Below are positions 20,603 to 33,869 of a stretch of 64,000 bases of DNA, in pieces; position 1 is the stretch's first letter; each line of letters begins with the position of its first letter. A program made the position numbers and the translations under genes. The notes under the pieces were generated by a model that was not told the origin of the DNA, searched no databases, and worked only from the letters and a program-made list of their open reading frames with translations. This DNA comes from Brachycybe producta (taxonomy: Eukaryota > Arthropoda > Diplopoda > Playtdesmida > Andrognathidae), in assembly GCA_036925085.1 (NCBI GenBank), contig JAUPFP010000005.1, positions 8,872,498 through 8,936,497 on the forward strand, written 5' to 3'.

Positions 20603-23484
20603 AGCTTGAAACGTTTATTTTAAGATGCGTTCTGGAGCTGGAGTGCTAAGTAGTCTAGAAGCTTGTATTTGTTCGGAGCTGGAGCACTTGACTTCTATTC
20701 TGTTTTCTTCATTTGCATAAATGTACAATGGCTACTTTAGTAAAACCTCTATAGAATGAGAATTGTCTTACTGACCACACTGACCAGTGACGATAAACTG
20801 TACCCGTACACAAACTCTGTGTTTGTGCTTAAAAAAATATCAAAAACTCAATAAATTTGAAAATAGAAACTTCAATGTTGTTCAAACCAAATAGGGACAT
20901 AAGAACTTATTAAGTTAAGTGTGAATCATCATGTTATTTATGTATTACAATTAGAAATGTTACACACTGCTACTGTAACAGCCTGTCCAAAAGACCTGCA
21001 GCAAAACGTGAAAAAAGACGTGGGTCAATTTGACATTCCAGAAGAAGAAAAAAAAATTCTGAGAAAATGGCATAAAAGGTGACACTAATTAATAATTAAT
21101 CAGCGTGATAATGACGGTGATAATAATTCTTTCCAGTAAATGATGATGAAGTATAAAAGTTCTTTTTTTTCTCAAGAAAAGTGTTTGGTGCCACTGAAAA
21201 CAACAACTTCGGGTCAAGAGTTATCCACCTCTTCAATCTTTCACAAAAGTAGAACCAGTAAACCAACCACCCACGGACCATAAGAACTCTCAAAGGAGAG
21301 TTCAAGCATGCTCCAAAGACTTACCATTGCAATACTATTGACACCTGCTCAAATATCGTGATGTGTTTTATCTTCACCTAAATGACAATACACCTTAACA
21401 CTTTCACCTGATGAACATTAACCTACAGGAAGTTCTTCTAATACATTTTCATCTAATAACATTTAGAGCTCTATGACTTGGTAGTGCCCTTCCGTCATTC
21501 CCTGCCACTTAAAACATTGCACCCCTTTAACACCCCCCCAAAATGCGCCCTCCAAACCTTCAGTGACCCCTGCAGATGAGGGGGCTGTTGGTCCCAAGCT
21601 ATGCCCCAGATTTAGAGTATTTGGTTTAGATGTAATTGTTTAAATGAATTGTCTTTTGGGTAAACAACTTTAGGTGAAGGGTCTTGATACCCTTGCGAGC
21701 AGTGTGTGTCGACACCAACTTTATACAAAAATCCCTTGCAACTCCACCAATTTTACCATCCAATACCTTCCCATTGTTCATAATATGAGATTGAAGCCAA
21801 TAGATGGCGCTATTTTCAAACTCCACCGGTTAATCAACAGGGTGCATTGTTTATGACATCATGTTTATATAAACTAATCGATGCAAAGCGATGACCATTG
21901 CCTAACTGATGAGTTTAAAATGTGGTCTTATGTTTTTCAACATAATTAAATCATTTTGTGGAACCATTTTTAAACCGGTGCTTGATTTTTAACTGAATGG
22001 CAATATTTAATATTTGTACTTTTTTCTCAATTTACCCCCTCAGAACACTCTGCAGTTAAATACTCTCTTTGTGCCCTCTCACGTTATAAAATACCCTCTA
22101 AGAGGGTAATTTCTCTCCAAGTGACAACACTGGAAGTTGAGAAACACTGACCCAAGCAAACAGCAAGTTTTCTTGAAGAGCCAAACACAACCAAAAACCT
22201 ACTACTAACTTAATATTGAGTCTACTGACTGACCACTAACTTGATCGACTTCTCCTTCCCCCCCCCCCCCCACTGAACTGACCAATGTTTGTTAACCAGT
22301 TTGCCTAAAAGTAGCCACATAATAACCAATCCACAGTCAAAAGACTAAAAACTAGATTTGCAACTTTTCATTTTGATGGAAAAAAGGAAGGTTTTTCTTT
22401 TTATCTTCAAAACGAGTATTATAAGTAGGTAAAAAGAAGAAACAAAAAATGGGAGTCAAGTCATTCTTATAACTGATGGGACATTTTGAAAAGTAGGCTA
22501 CAAACAGGACAACTAAAAAATGATGGCATCAACGAAAATTTCCACACAATGTAATCGCTTGTAAAAATATATATATAAAAAATACTAAAAGATAAAAAGG
22601 TGAGTTGAATATATGGATTTGAAATTCTTATTATTTTTGTCTCAAGGATATTTTTTTCTACTAAAATTGCAGGAAAACACTTCCTTTTTATTTTTAAAAA
22701 CATTAAAAAAACGAGGGGTGAAATAGACAATGAACACTTAAAATTATAACAGGTTCTACTTTTATGGATAAAAATCCTTAAATATGAGTTTGAAAAACAG
22801 AGATAAAGCGTGAGAAAAGAAACGTCTTAAGAATAGAAATGAAATGACCAAAAAAAGTCTTTTGTCTTCCGGTGTGATGGACATTTATTTGCCTTATTTA
22901 ATAGCCAGTAAAATAGGTCTTCGCCTCTCTATTCTTTTTTATGGACACTAATAATAATAAGAAGCTCAATTCATTGTACTGTATATATTAATAAGGTTTA
23001 ACCCCTCCCCCCCCAATTCCCCCAGTTCTGTTGAACCCATGTCTCTATGACAGTTGGTAAATTGAAAAACCTTCAACTTTCGTTCGATTAACAAAAAAAA
23101 AAATCAATGGGTCCCTCTGTCTTTGTCCCATTTATGTATAGATCGATATTTATATATTTCAAGATTTACTTTAATATGCAAAGAAAAAAAAAAGGTGATA
23201 AACATTTGTGACACTGTTTGCTCCAGTTTAAAAGTGTTTCAACTTGTTGAAATTGAAATTTACCTTTACAGGTTACAACTACTGTTTGACCTGTTTAAGA
23301 CCATATGTGATTAATGTAGGTTAAAGTAAGGTCCGCTAGTTACTCTGCGCATGTGCATTGTTCAAATACATCAACCAAACCACAAGTTTTCTAAACTTAT
23401 GTCGAAATCTGCTTTAGTGGCCCGTTAAGGTTATTGGTGATGTGACACTGGTGTCACACTAATGCTCTTCAGAAGCTTTTCCAC
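20603..23484. other. AT-rich stretch without recognisable genes
   Basis: Contains a 14-base C run at 22258-22271 and a possible hAT-type end (GAGAAACACTG near 22140) whose partner I could not find. Short open frames carry no recognisable motif. Confidence 0.5.
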
Positions 23485-23487
23485 TAA

Positions 23488-23756
23488 GGCCAGGTGCAAA
23501 TTAGACAACAATGAAAGCTTGCAACCAGCAACAGTCTCCAGCAACTGTTGCTGGTGACACTACACTAGCGCCACTGCTGCACTTGCAGGCAGCAAATTGG
23601 TAGTTAGCAACAGTAGTAAGTGGATGTTGCTTCTGCTCGGTATAGTGAGCTTAGCGAACAAGCAAACAGTGTGTGCCAACAACCACTTTCTTGTCACGTG
23701 ATCATCATTTGGTTGCTGGTTGCTTGCTCATTTGGTTCCCTAATTTGCACCTGGCC
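23488..23756. mobile_element. PIF/Harbinger-like MITE, GGCCAGGTGC type
   Basis: Perfect 17-base inverted ends: GGCCAGGTGCAAATTAG and CTAATTTGCACCTGGCC. TAA flanks both sides (23485-23487 and 23757-23759), the TWA duplication of PIF/Harbinger. Inner arms continue with GCAACCAGCAAC-like blocks. 269 bp and non-coding. Confidence 0.85.
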
Positions 23757-23759
23757 TAA

Positions 23760-26700
23760 CGTTTTTTTGCTATTTCTAACCTCAAAAACAAATGAAACTC
23801 ACATTTTCTCATAATTTTTTTTCTTATAAAAACGTTCTTATCAAATCAGTCGAGTTATTTTCATTTTGGGCGCTTTTGTTGGCAGTCACCTTTTATTGTA
23901 GCATAGCAGATACATACTTATTTAGGCACAAAAACTGAAGAATTGATTTAAGCATACAAGCCGCCATCTTGACTTAGCAGAAGAAAAAAACATCCTTTTG
24001 ATGAAGATATTTTCATTTAAGTGAAAATGACTTCAGTGTGACTTACTAGTAGCATAGTGATTAGAAACCCACTAATGCAACCGTTAAGTTTTAGAAACTT
24101 GAAGAAAGTAGATAATACTTCCGTGACTTACATTGTGCACATGCGCAATTGACAGCGATCTTACCTTAACCTCCATTAAACATTATAACCTGAACCTTGT
24201 CCCGCCATACAAACTGCTTAATTCGCATAAAAGCTTGAATTGATGTGGTAGTATTTTCATAAATTACTGCTGTTAGTCAATTCCAGGTCAACTTACACAG
24301 ATTTGACATAGGAGCAGCCTGCTATGAGTGTTGAATGTTGCAGCAGAAATTCACTATCTTTAAATTGTAGTTAATAGCCTAATAGGTAAAATTGCAGATA
24401 AAATATTCACAAAGTTAATATTTCACTAATTATTTTTTTAAGAAATTAGATGAAAAATTCAATATTCAGTTTTAAAAATTTAAAGTTTCCAGTTCTCATT
24501 GGAAGCCGATAGTAAAGGTGCCATAAAAGCACTTATTTTTCAAACATATCGTGGCAATGTCATTAAATATTTACTGGTTAAGGTTCTAAATAAACTTGGA
24601 TTTTTTTCTTCTAAGAAGCTATTTAAAGTCTTCTTTATACACTTTAGAAATTACTACCACGCCATCTTTTTAAACTGAACAACTTTCATAAACTGAACAA
24701 TATGGCTGTGAACATTTTTGATAAATTAAAAATGTTTTTGACAGTCTTAGGCCTGGATCTCACATGTTTGAAATAAAGCAAAAAACAATTGAAATAGGTA
24801 CAAAAAAACCATTTCTGCTAAGTTTCTGCTTTCCTTCGCGTTAAAGATTTCGTTAACATTATAATAAAAACACTTGAAGAACAGTTCTGAGCTTATAAAT
24901 GAGAGAGAAAGAATAGTAGGTGGAGCCATACATAATGATGCATTTGGAGGACGCCTTCCAATTGGCTGATTTAGCTTTTTTCTGCCTATTTTCTGCCATA
25001 TAAACAGAATGGAGTTATGCAAAGTAGATAAATTTCTAGAATTTCAGTCAGTTTTTCTGCATTTGGGGCCTTGGGGCATTTGGGGCCTAAATGATGAGAG
25101 ATGATGACGAGACATTCGTGACAGAATTGGCCCAATTGGGCGAGATATGTTTTCTGACCGACTACACTGCCTGACGTCAACTCCCTGATGCCAGAGAAAT
25201 TATGGAAGACAAACACACTCGAACCTGAGACTCACCAATACTACAAGCGGAGATTAACTTTGGGGCGTCTGCCCCAGTTTAATTAATTAAATTTAATTAA
25301 TTTAAGTATTCTGTCCCAAAGTAATTTTAAAAATAAATTATTAGAAAAAATTACAAGTATTTTAAAATATCGACTTGTGAGATATTAAAAGTTTGAATAA
25401 AATACGCTCATCATTTCGCTATTTTGGCATCCAAACTCATTAAGACTAGAATCTAATAAAAGTTATGTAAAAATTTGACAGATGAAAACGGGAGAAACAG
25501 AATTAATTGTGTGATTTTCTCTGAAATAAGACATTACAACCATTCTTGGAGTGACGATTTATTGCTATTCAAAATCGTCAATGATTAAATATCACAGAAA
25601 TGTTAAAGTTGAAACATTTGAGTGTGTGTTTAACCGTCGCCTCTTTCTCTCTAAAATTGTGATAAAAGTATTTCAAACCCTCCTATTATTTAATGTAATA
25701 TCGTGAAGTTTATAGTTTCTAAATAAATTCCACCATTTTTATTGGAAATAATGTAAATAGAAAAAAGAGACTTGTAGTAAAAGCTTCTTCTACTGTAGTA
25801 CGCCCTACACTTACCATTTATCTGAATATAGATTTTGTTTCTAGTATTTATTCAATAATAACTCACAATGGTGTAAATGTAAATAAATATTTATTATTTC
25901 ACACACACATACACCACACTATAGTACCATCATTAGAATAGTTTATTAATACCCAATAATCATCGTTTAACAACTAGACAAGTAATAAAACATTCAGAGG
26001 ACTGTTTCTAAATGGCACACCAAAATTGTAAGGAGGTTCATATGTTGATTTTTAGATATTTAACTTAGATTTGTCCTCGTTTTTCTCTCTTTTGTTTCTT
26101 TTTTTTTCTGTTGTCCATTGTGTGTTACTTGTCAATTGCAATCTTAATTGTTAACTTAACAATTGCCAGACCGTTAATTATTCATTGTTTTCAGAGTATG
26201 TGTGTGTGTGTGGAGCATGCAGTCACAGTTATGGCAACCAATGTCGCAAAAATGTGTTCAAAAAAGAAAATACAAACAAATGAATTATTAATTTATTCAA
26301 TTATTATTATTATTAACAGCTTAAAGACACAATCCATCAATAAAGTTGACTAGTATGTTTATTATGTACTAACATAACTAAGTGACACTGAACAATTTTT
26401 CTTGCTGTTTTTCTCCATTTTTTATTTCAAATACCAAAATTCTTGACCAAAGTTATAAATATAATTAATCATCTAAAATTATTTAATTATTTTAATGCAT
26501 TTAAACATTGTTTGTCTCTTTTTTTTTTACAAAATACAATTTTGACCTTTATTTTAAGATTAATTATATTTATTTTACTTTAAAAGGGGTAGAGGAAGGT
26601 CCAAACAAGCTTGGAATGTAGTGGTAAAACGGGATATAGGGGCATGTTGGGTATCTGGGAGTTTGGCATAAAATAGAAAGGATTGGAGAGATAGAACCCG

Positions 26701-26908
26701 TATGGCTGACCCTGCATACTGCCGGAAAAGGTGCAGGAAATGATGCTGATGACTTATTTCACTTTAAAATCCTAACCTCGGCAATTAATTCAAACAGGAA
26801 CACTAATTTATTCAGAATAATGGTAAAGGGTCCATATATGGGCGTATTATACCTAAAAAAAGGTACTGCTCACCCATGTAACTACTGAAAACAATAAGTC
26901 TTAAAGTA
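23760..26908. other. AT-rich stretch without recognisable genes
   Basis: Includes a one-sided GATCTCACATG element end at 24750 and a doubled GCATTTGGGGCCT near 25060-25090. A GT tract lies near 26200. No coding exon recognised. Confidence 0.5.
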
Positions 26909-27215
26909 CAGCAGAATCTCGCTAATCTGAACCCGGGTAGTCCGAAATTTCGGTTAATCCGAACAGGAAAAGAAGAAAAAGAAATTCGGACGAAAATAAA
27001 TTTTATTTCGTCAAATAATATACTAGAATTACAGTATATGTTTCTCAAATGATGAAACATCTCGTTTATTTAGAGAATTTGCAGCAACTAACCATAAAAA
27101 AGGATGCATTTGTATTATTACCAACGCAAGTAACTCCCATAAAATTCCGTTTAATCCAACTATTCGGTAATCCGAACAAGCTTTGAAGTTAGTTCGAATT
27201 AGCGAGGTTCTACTG
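26909..27215. mobile_element. pogo/Tigger-like MITE
   Basis: Left end CAGCAGAATCTCGCTAATC and, read on the opposite strand, right end CAGTAGAACCTCGCTAATTC. Such CAGTAGAACCTCG ends with repeated TAATCCGAAC words are typical of Tc1/mariner elements of the pogo/Tigger group. TA precedes the left end; the right flank has TG instead, probably a mutated TA. 307 bp, no transposase. Confidence 0.75.
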
Positions 27216-30200
27216 TGTTTGTCAATTCAAGATTACTATTTGGATTATTCAAATGAGATGCCTCTTTACCTGAAAAGTGTATTTGAAATTGAACTGCTGC
27301 GAACAAACGTGGCAAGATAAAAGGATAGAGAGGTTTAACAAGATTTGTCAAGGTAAACTTACCACACTCCACCAACAACCAATCAGAAAAATCACAATAA
27401 CACACTGTTCTGTGTAATTTATTTAAATAATCCAACCAGGAATCTTGAATTGACAACTACTATACTATATATAGCCTTAATTACAATTATAATTGCATTT
27501 TTTGAATCATGTGATGAAGCATTTTTGCTTCCGTTTTTTTTGTTTATTATCAATATTTCAGTATGTTTCTGGTTTGTGTTAAATGTCTTCAAGTCAAGAA
27601 CTATCTCTCTCAGTTGTATTATTGTATAATACCCACCACATCCTTTTCCTTCTCTTTTTTTCCCCCCTTCAATTTTCTCTCTCTCTTCAGGTCCACCCTA
27701 GAAGATAGTACCCACCATAACCTACTCCTTCTAGGTGGTACCATATCCCCCTCTAAAAAAAGAAATACCTCATGGAGTGAACCTACTATGTAAACAGTAT
27801 TAAAATCTATAGCCAATAAGTAGGAGTAGCATACACATTCAGAATAATTTTGTCGTCATCCCCCCCCCCCCCCCTATTTTTTTTTGCTTTTCTTCAATGC
27901 CTCCTTTTATGCTTAGAAAAAAAAAGCTGCTAAGAAGTTGAAAATTCTGAACTAAACTGTGTTTTAGGTCTGAACCATTTCTGTAAATCAGGGGAAGACA
28001 GAATAGAAAATTTATTTTGAAATTATTTTCACAAAAAAAAACCTTATTTTGTTTTTGAAACAAGAAATAATGCTTTTATGCAGAGACAATTGTAATTATA
28101 TCCAGAGAAAAAAAATGTGTGGGTATTATCAGTAACTTACATATAAAACAACATATCTTAATTCTATCCTATTTTTTTATCCATGTAAAAAATAAATAAT
28201 ATTCCTTAATGAAGTATTGGTCCTTATATAATGGTTTAATATGCAAAAATGGCGGTTCTGATGCTTATTTACTTAATATATTTTTTTCTAAAGAAGAAGA
28301 AGAAGAGAAGAAAAAAAAATGGTGGATCTTAAAATAAATCTATCCAATCACAATTTCTTTTTACTTGAGAAAAAGAGAGAGAGAGAGAGAAAAAAAAATC
28401 ATTTTTAAATGAATATTTTATGCTTTTTTTTCTCTCTTATTAAACATTCATACTTTCAAAATAAGATTGTGACGGTTTTATTCAATTGAATTCGTGTTGT
28501 ACACATTGCAATCGAAAAGAAAAGAACCGAACCAAACATACAAAAAAAAACATCTAATGTATTCCTATGAAGGACTACATTAAAATGTACAGTATATTAT
28601 AAGTTATAACACAAGAGTGAAAAATAGATTTTTCATTTTCTTCTTTTTTTTTTTTGTAAAATGAAAATGAACCTTTAAAAAAAGAGAGAAAATATTTGTC
28701 ACGCAAATGGTTCAAAAACAAGAATTTGGTAACAAAACTGCCTCCTGTGGCTTATTGCCTATTATACATATCAAATTTAGAATGTCAATTAAATAGGTAC
28801 TACAATACATTGTAGAAATAGAAAGGTAAAAAAAAGGTGCCAAATACACGCCATAAGTTCGTTGTCATTTTACAACAGTTCTCTAAGGGTGCGTTTGAGA
28901 ACTACTATAGGTTTATTTTGGTGTGTGTGTGCATTGATAGGGTATGAGTATAGAAGTCTGTCACATTCTAGTCTTCTAAAAAAAACAAGCAACAGTTTAC
29001 AAAATTCATGACTACTACATCCAAAAAAATGACTCAGTAAGACAGTATTATTACCCATGATGCATCTTAAACAAGTCTTCAATTCCAATTATTCCACTCA
29101 TTTTTAGAAACGGGAGTCATTGGAGTCTTATTTGAAACAAAACTGACATTTTCAAACAACTCTTTAATTGCACACTGGTAGTGTCTTTTCAAATGCAACC
29201 TAAATCACTGCTAATTCAAATTTGACTCAATACAACAAAGGAAACACAGCCTAACTAACTAGCTTGTTGTTTTATACAGAAGGTAACTTTGGAAGATCTG
29301 TGTTTTGGTAAATACCCAACCAAGTGAGAAACTAGTTAAAAAAAAATTAGTTAATATTCTCTAATCAAAACTAGTTTGGAACTTATGGTAAAAGGTTAAA
29401 AACCCCCAAAATTATTCCAAACTTCAAACATTTGCGTTTAAAAAACTACTATTCACTGATTTATGGTGAAAAATCTAAGTAACTATACCCAAATATTGTA
29501 TTACTTGTGTGTTCTTAAGGCAAATATTCTTACTGTTTTTGCCTTTAGGAAGTTTGTATCTGATATCAGTGATATACATCTTGTCTGTTTTCTAGCTATT
29601 TGTCCACATGTATTCCCACCCATCAAGTGTAACGTCGAAAATATACAACTCTAGTTACACAAGGCACTGTTTCCACATGATGAAAATTGTTAAAACTGGA
29701 GGAAAATGGCAGTTTACTATATATGGTAAAATTAACCAAATACATTTTCGATATATAATTGGAGAATACAATGTCATCATTAGGCGAAAAAACGAATTCA
29801 GATATGATAGGACAAACATGGCTCCCACCCATTCACTAAAATGAATTACTTTATTATTTTAAGTCAATTTGAAGTGATAAAACATCTAAAGCCCTACCAC
29901 TTTTAACGAAAGTATAAATTTCCTTTCATTTTAAGGTAAAAGTCATCGATAAATATTTAACCTAAATCTGATTAAACCTCTTTAGATTACCTGTAATGAT
30001 GAACAATTGAAGAAAATTCATCCCACCCCCCCAAAAAAAGAGAAACTCACCAAAACCAAAAAGAAATCTTACAAACGGCGATCAGAATCAACCTCATAAG
30101 TTGAAAACAAATTCAACTTTACTTTGAACTTAATTTTTGGGCGATTTAAAACACATTTTCACCCTCAATTTCGTTAAATGGAAACCAATGCCTTTAATGG

Positions 30201-30598
30201 TTGATATTTAAACTATGTATATCATGTATACCTTGTCATTTAAATTAAAAATTAAATCCTTGTCTTTTTTAAATAAATTTGTAAAAAAAAACGTTTATTA
30301 GAATAAAAACGTCATAAAAAAGTTGTTATAAAGCAAACTAATGTAAATAAATTTATTAAAAACATTTAAACATAAATTTATGAATACCAATTTCAGATTG
30401 TTGAAACATTGGTCTAAAGTGGATATTCAGTAATTGTTTACTCACAATACAGGTAATTTAATTCAACTTTTTTATGAGCTTTTTTTAACTTATGACAAAG
30501 TTTTTGATTTCATTTAAAACTTATGATAAAGAAATTTTTTTTAAAAAAATTCTGTTAAGTCCTATTTTCTTGTTAACTAGATACAACAACTCCAATGA

Positions 30599-30654
<56 letters not shown>

Positions 30655-31397
30655 GAAGCTAAATTGTTTTTTCCCTATTTTTATTTTCTTCAACATATAT
30701 TATATAAAGGTGTGTGCAAATACCAAAACAGGGATTTGTTAACAATGGCTAAAAACATATGGAGTTGTATAGATGACAAACGGTGGGAAAAAATAGAAAC
30801 TACACAAAGCAGTGAATTGAAATGACCAGTTAGTTGTGTATTCCCACTGCTAAACCAAATGGCGTAAATCACTGGACAATGCTCCAAGTACACAGAAGAG
30901 AAAAATAGAAAAATAGGTAGGAAAACTAGGGGAGGGGGAGGAAGGCGAGGGCAAGTTAGTCAGGACAAACACCAAACCTTAACCCATCTGACCAAGAAAA
31001 TGGGGATTAGGAATAACAGCAGGAGATCATAGATGAGGACATTCCATATAGGAAGAAGAAGAAAAAAAAAGAGTACCGCATAGAAGAAAGAATGAACTGC
31101 CTAATGCCTACTTTTAAGTCTTTTTTCTAGCTTACAATGTTGATATGCTGAAAAGAGTTTAGGATACTGTAGCCGTTTCCACCTCTGTAAGTTGTGCTAC
31201 TCATAAGTATGGCCTCAAAAAGCATGCATTTTTTTCAATCAGTGAACCTGTTTAGAGACTAGAATTCAAAGACAACTCTAGAATCTAGATTATTTAGTAG
31301 CAAGGTTTCTATCTTGATCTCTCACTACCAACATTGGATTAAATGAAAGAATTATAGCATCTACGGAGTCTAATTGATTGGAAAAAAAGCATAAATA
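27216..31397. other. AT-rich stretch without recognisable genes
   Basis: Contains a 15-base C run at 27860-27874 and (GA)n at 30600-30645. Several 60-80-codon open frames exist, but none has a recognisable motif or convincing splice boundaries. Confidence 0.5.
30600..30645. repeat. (GA)n microsatellite
   Basis: About 45 bases of perfect GA repeat that continue imperfectly to 30657. Read as protein it gives an Arg-Glu run, which is not a gene. Confidence 0.95.
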
Positions 31398-31434
31398 TTT
31401 TGGCCTTACTGATCACTAATCGGTAAGGCCAAAA
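31398..31434. repeat. short perfect hairpin
   Basis: TTTTGGCCTTAC and GTAAGGCCAAAA form perfect 12-base arms around a 13-base loop, ten bases before the element at 31445. Confidence 0.75.
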
Positions 31435-31444
31435 GTTTGTATAA

Positions 31445-32008
31445 AGATGGACATACACGGTCCGATTTGTTGGAATCAACAAGTCCAATCAACAATGTCC
31501 ACATACACCGGGCATACATGCAGTACATCCAACAATGAATTTAACAGGCAGTTAGAAATCGGGGAGAACTTCAGTTGGCTCCGTCCTTGTTATGACGACC
31601 GGCAACTTCTAATTGGTTTGTTGTGTAGTCTAACGTCACATGCTCCGCCCTTTTCTACGTTAAACCACACAACAAACCAATTGGAAGTTGCCGGTCGTCA
31701 TAACAAGGGCGGAGCCAACTGAAGTTCTCCCCGATTTCTAACTGCCTGTTGAATTTATCATTAACAGCAGTACAAAATATCAAAAAACCTTGACCTTGAC
31801 TTTAGATATTCTCATTTATACTTGCTCCTAATTGGCTATACGCGTTCCAACCCTGTATTTTGCTGGATTCAAGTAGAGTAGGTTCTACTTTTGTTGACTA
31901 TGTCGGATGTTGGAACGAACGCAGTATTATTCCGGCAAACACGATCCAATATGTTGTGGATTTCAACAACTGTTGATTCCAATAAATCGGACCGTATATG
32001 TTCAACCT
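31445..32008. mobile_element. PIF/Harbinger-like MITE with nested insert
   Basis: The ends are imperfect inverted repeats of about 35 bases sharing CGGTCCGATTT and TTGGAATCAACA. TAA flanks both sides (31442-31444 and 32009-32011). 564 bp, of which 31544-31749 is a nested foldback MITE, so the host itself is about 350 bp. Inner words CCAACAATG and ATGTTGGA extend the symmetry. Confidence 0.8.
31544..31749. mobile_element. 206-bp foldback MITE, copy 2 (nested)
   Basis: Starts ACAGGCAGTTAGAAATCGGG and ends as its inverse. The arms pair for about 83 bases with only two differences, then more loosely toward a loop of about 20 bases. A perfect 8-bp target duplication TGAATTTA is visible at 31536-31543 and 31750-31757. 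This is the best-preserved copy. Confidence 0.93.
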
Positions 32009-32011
32009 TAA

Positions 32012-33343
32012 GATGCTGTAAAATGCACCAAACGCCAAAATGACAATTCTAATCCTGTTTTTGGAACATTATGATAGGCTATACTTATGAGTGCAATTTG
32101 GAAATATTGAATAAATTCGCATAATTGCACTTATTTCGTTAAAAAAATACTTTTTTTTGGTCAAAAAAATTCTACAATCGTATTGATTTTGAATTTTTGT
32201 TATTGCTTCTGATGATTGTAGCAATTAATTGCTTCTGATGATTGTGCGCTTTTGCTATATATTTTTATTTTCATCAAACGCACAATTTCTACACATAACC
32301 TAAAAAAGTAAATTCTTAAATAATAAAGTGGAAACCGTTTAACACGAAATAAAACAGATCTGAATCTCTTTTCGTGTTAAACAGTTTTCACTATTCGTTT
32401 GTAACGATTCTTCTTAGAAGAATAATAGAACCACATGGAAATAATTTAAAACCAATATCTTTCAAAATTAAAAGTTTTGTACATTTTTGAAGTAAAAATA
32501 AAAAAATGAAACGTTTAGTTTTAAAAAAATAGTTATGATAATTATAATAAAAGTTTCGCTGTAATAAATGATGCTTTTCCTCTTTTTTTTTAAGTTCCTC
32601 TGACAAACTTAAGTGTATTCAAAATACTAATGTTAATTAACTCTTTTCACACTTTCATTTTTTTTTAGAAAAATTGTATTAAAATTTCACTCTAAAATTC
32701 CCTATTTATCATGAGAAAACAATTGATAAAAAAACACATCAAAATTGATGCTTTAATTTCGCATTTAATATGAAAATAAATTATCCATATAATACAATTC
32801 TCTTTTCAATTGTTCGACAATTTTAATTTTCAATTGCACCATATTTTTTTCTTCTTCTATTTTAATAAAATAATAATAATAATAGGTCTAATAATGATAA
32901 TTTCCAAACAGTTCATCATAATCATCATCATTTGCCAATAGAAATAAAAAGCTAGAATTTCAAAATGGCTGCCGTTTCCCCTTGATGGCAACAATTCTCT
33001 CTTCATTCATTTGACGTCAAATCAATCAAACAATCGCCCTACTGGAACACTTCCGCGACAGCAATTGAGTGCGTGGGTGGAGGCAAAAAGGAGGAGGTTG
33101 AGGAGCAATCCAGAAACAGTAGGAATATAGGGAAGGAACCAAACGGGCACCAAATTTCCATATTAAGGTTTGAACGGTTCTTTTTCGTTATTGGTAAGGT
33201 CTGCAGACCCTGTGAGTTACCAAATTATACCAAACATCTTCATAGATAAGTAGCATTGTGTAATAAAACACTGTGAAGTTTCCGAATCACAGGAAAAGGG
33301 CCCTAATGGATGATGCATGATAAGTTGATAACATTTAAGGGTA
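32012..33343. other. AT-rich stretch with a small hairpin
   Basis: A hairpin at about 32330-32395 has GTTTAACACGAAA and TTTCGTGTTAAAC arms. TTAACACGAAA-type words also occur near 2050, 2115, 12258 and 50470, hinting at another small repeat family. No gene seen. Confidence 0.5.
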
Positions 33344-33565
33344 GGTTTATACTCCAAGCTTTGCTTTGCTGTTCATATAAAAAATTCGGTCTAAAAAAAT
33401 GGATTAACAAAATAGAACCCTATTCTTTTCATGATTGGTGCTTTGAAAAATTTGACAATTTCAAAGCTAGCTTCATGCTCTGTCGAAGGCAAAAATGCCA
33501 AGCTCTGGCGTCAATTTTTAAGCTTCGCAGGCTGTGCTTTGTAACTTAGCTAGGGAGTATAAACC
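33344..33565. mobile_element. probable MITE, GGTTTATACTCC ends
   Basis: GGTTTATACTCC and GGAGTATAAACC form 12-base inverted ends 222 bp apart. Inner sequence has GCTTTGCTTTGCTG opposite CAGGCTGTGCTTTG-like words. No target duplication is clear. Confidence 0.55.
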
Positions 33566-33644
33566 AAGCCGAAGCTGGACTGAGCGTTCTAGGTCCTAAC
33601 TAAAGCTAGAACTAGAATTCATTCAGCTTATTCCTTCACTAAAA

Positions 33645-33869
33645 TGTTTGTTAGAAACTAGAAGAGTAAGCAGATCACTTAAAAGCAATTTCATTGCAAT
33701 ATTCTTCACATTTAAACATTTTGTAGCAATATCCTTCAAATTAAACATTTTACTGCAATATCTTTCAAAATAAAACGTTATTTGGCAATATCTTTCAAAG
33801 TAAACGTTACATGGCATTTTCATCGTTTTTTCTTTCTCCAAATTTGACGCAATTAACGACAATCACCAG
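33645..33869. repeat. partial CTAG-hairpin copy with internal tandem words
   Basis: Begins TTAGAAACTAGAAGAGTAAG like the hairpin family, but the right arm is absent. Inside, GCAATAT(T/C)TTCA is repeated four times at about 30-bp spacing (33695-33810). Confidence 0.5.

Noticed and set aside
22130..22155. GAGAAACACTG, a possible right end of a hAT element
   Set aside because: No matching left end or 8-bp duplication found within about 1 kb.
24747..25090. Possible third GATCACACATG-family MITE from TTAGGCCTGGATCTCACATG
   Set aside because: Only the left end is clear. GGGGCCTAA near 25084 is not its inverse, so element limits cannot be set.
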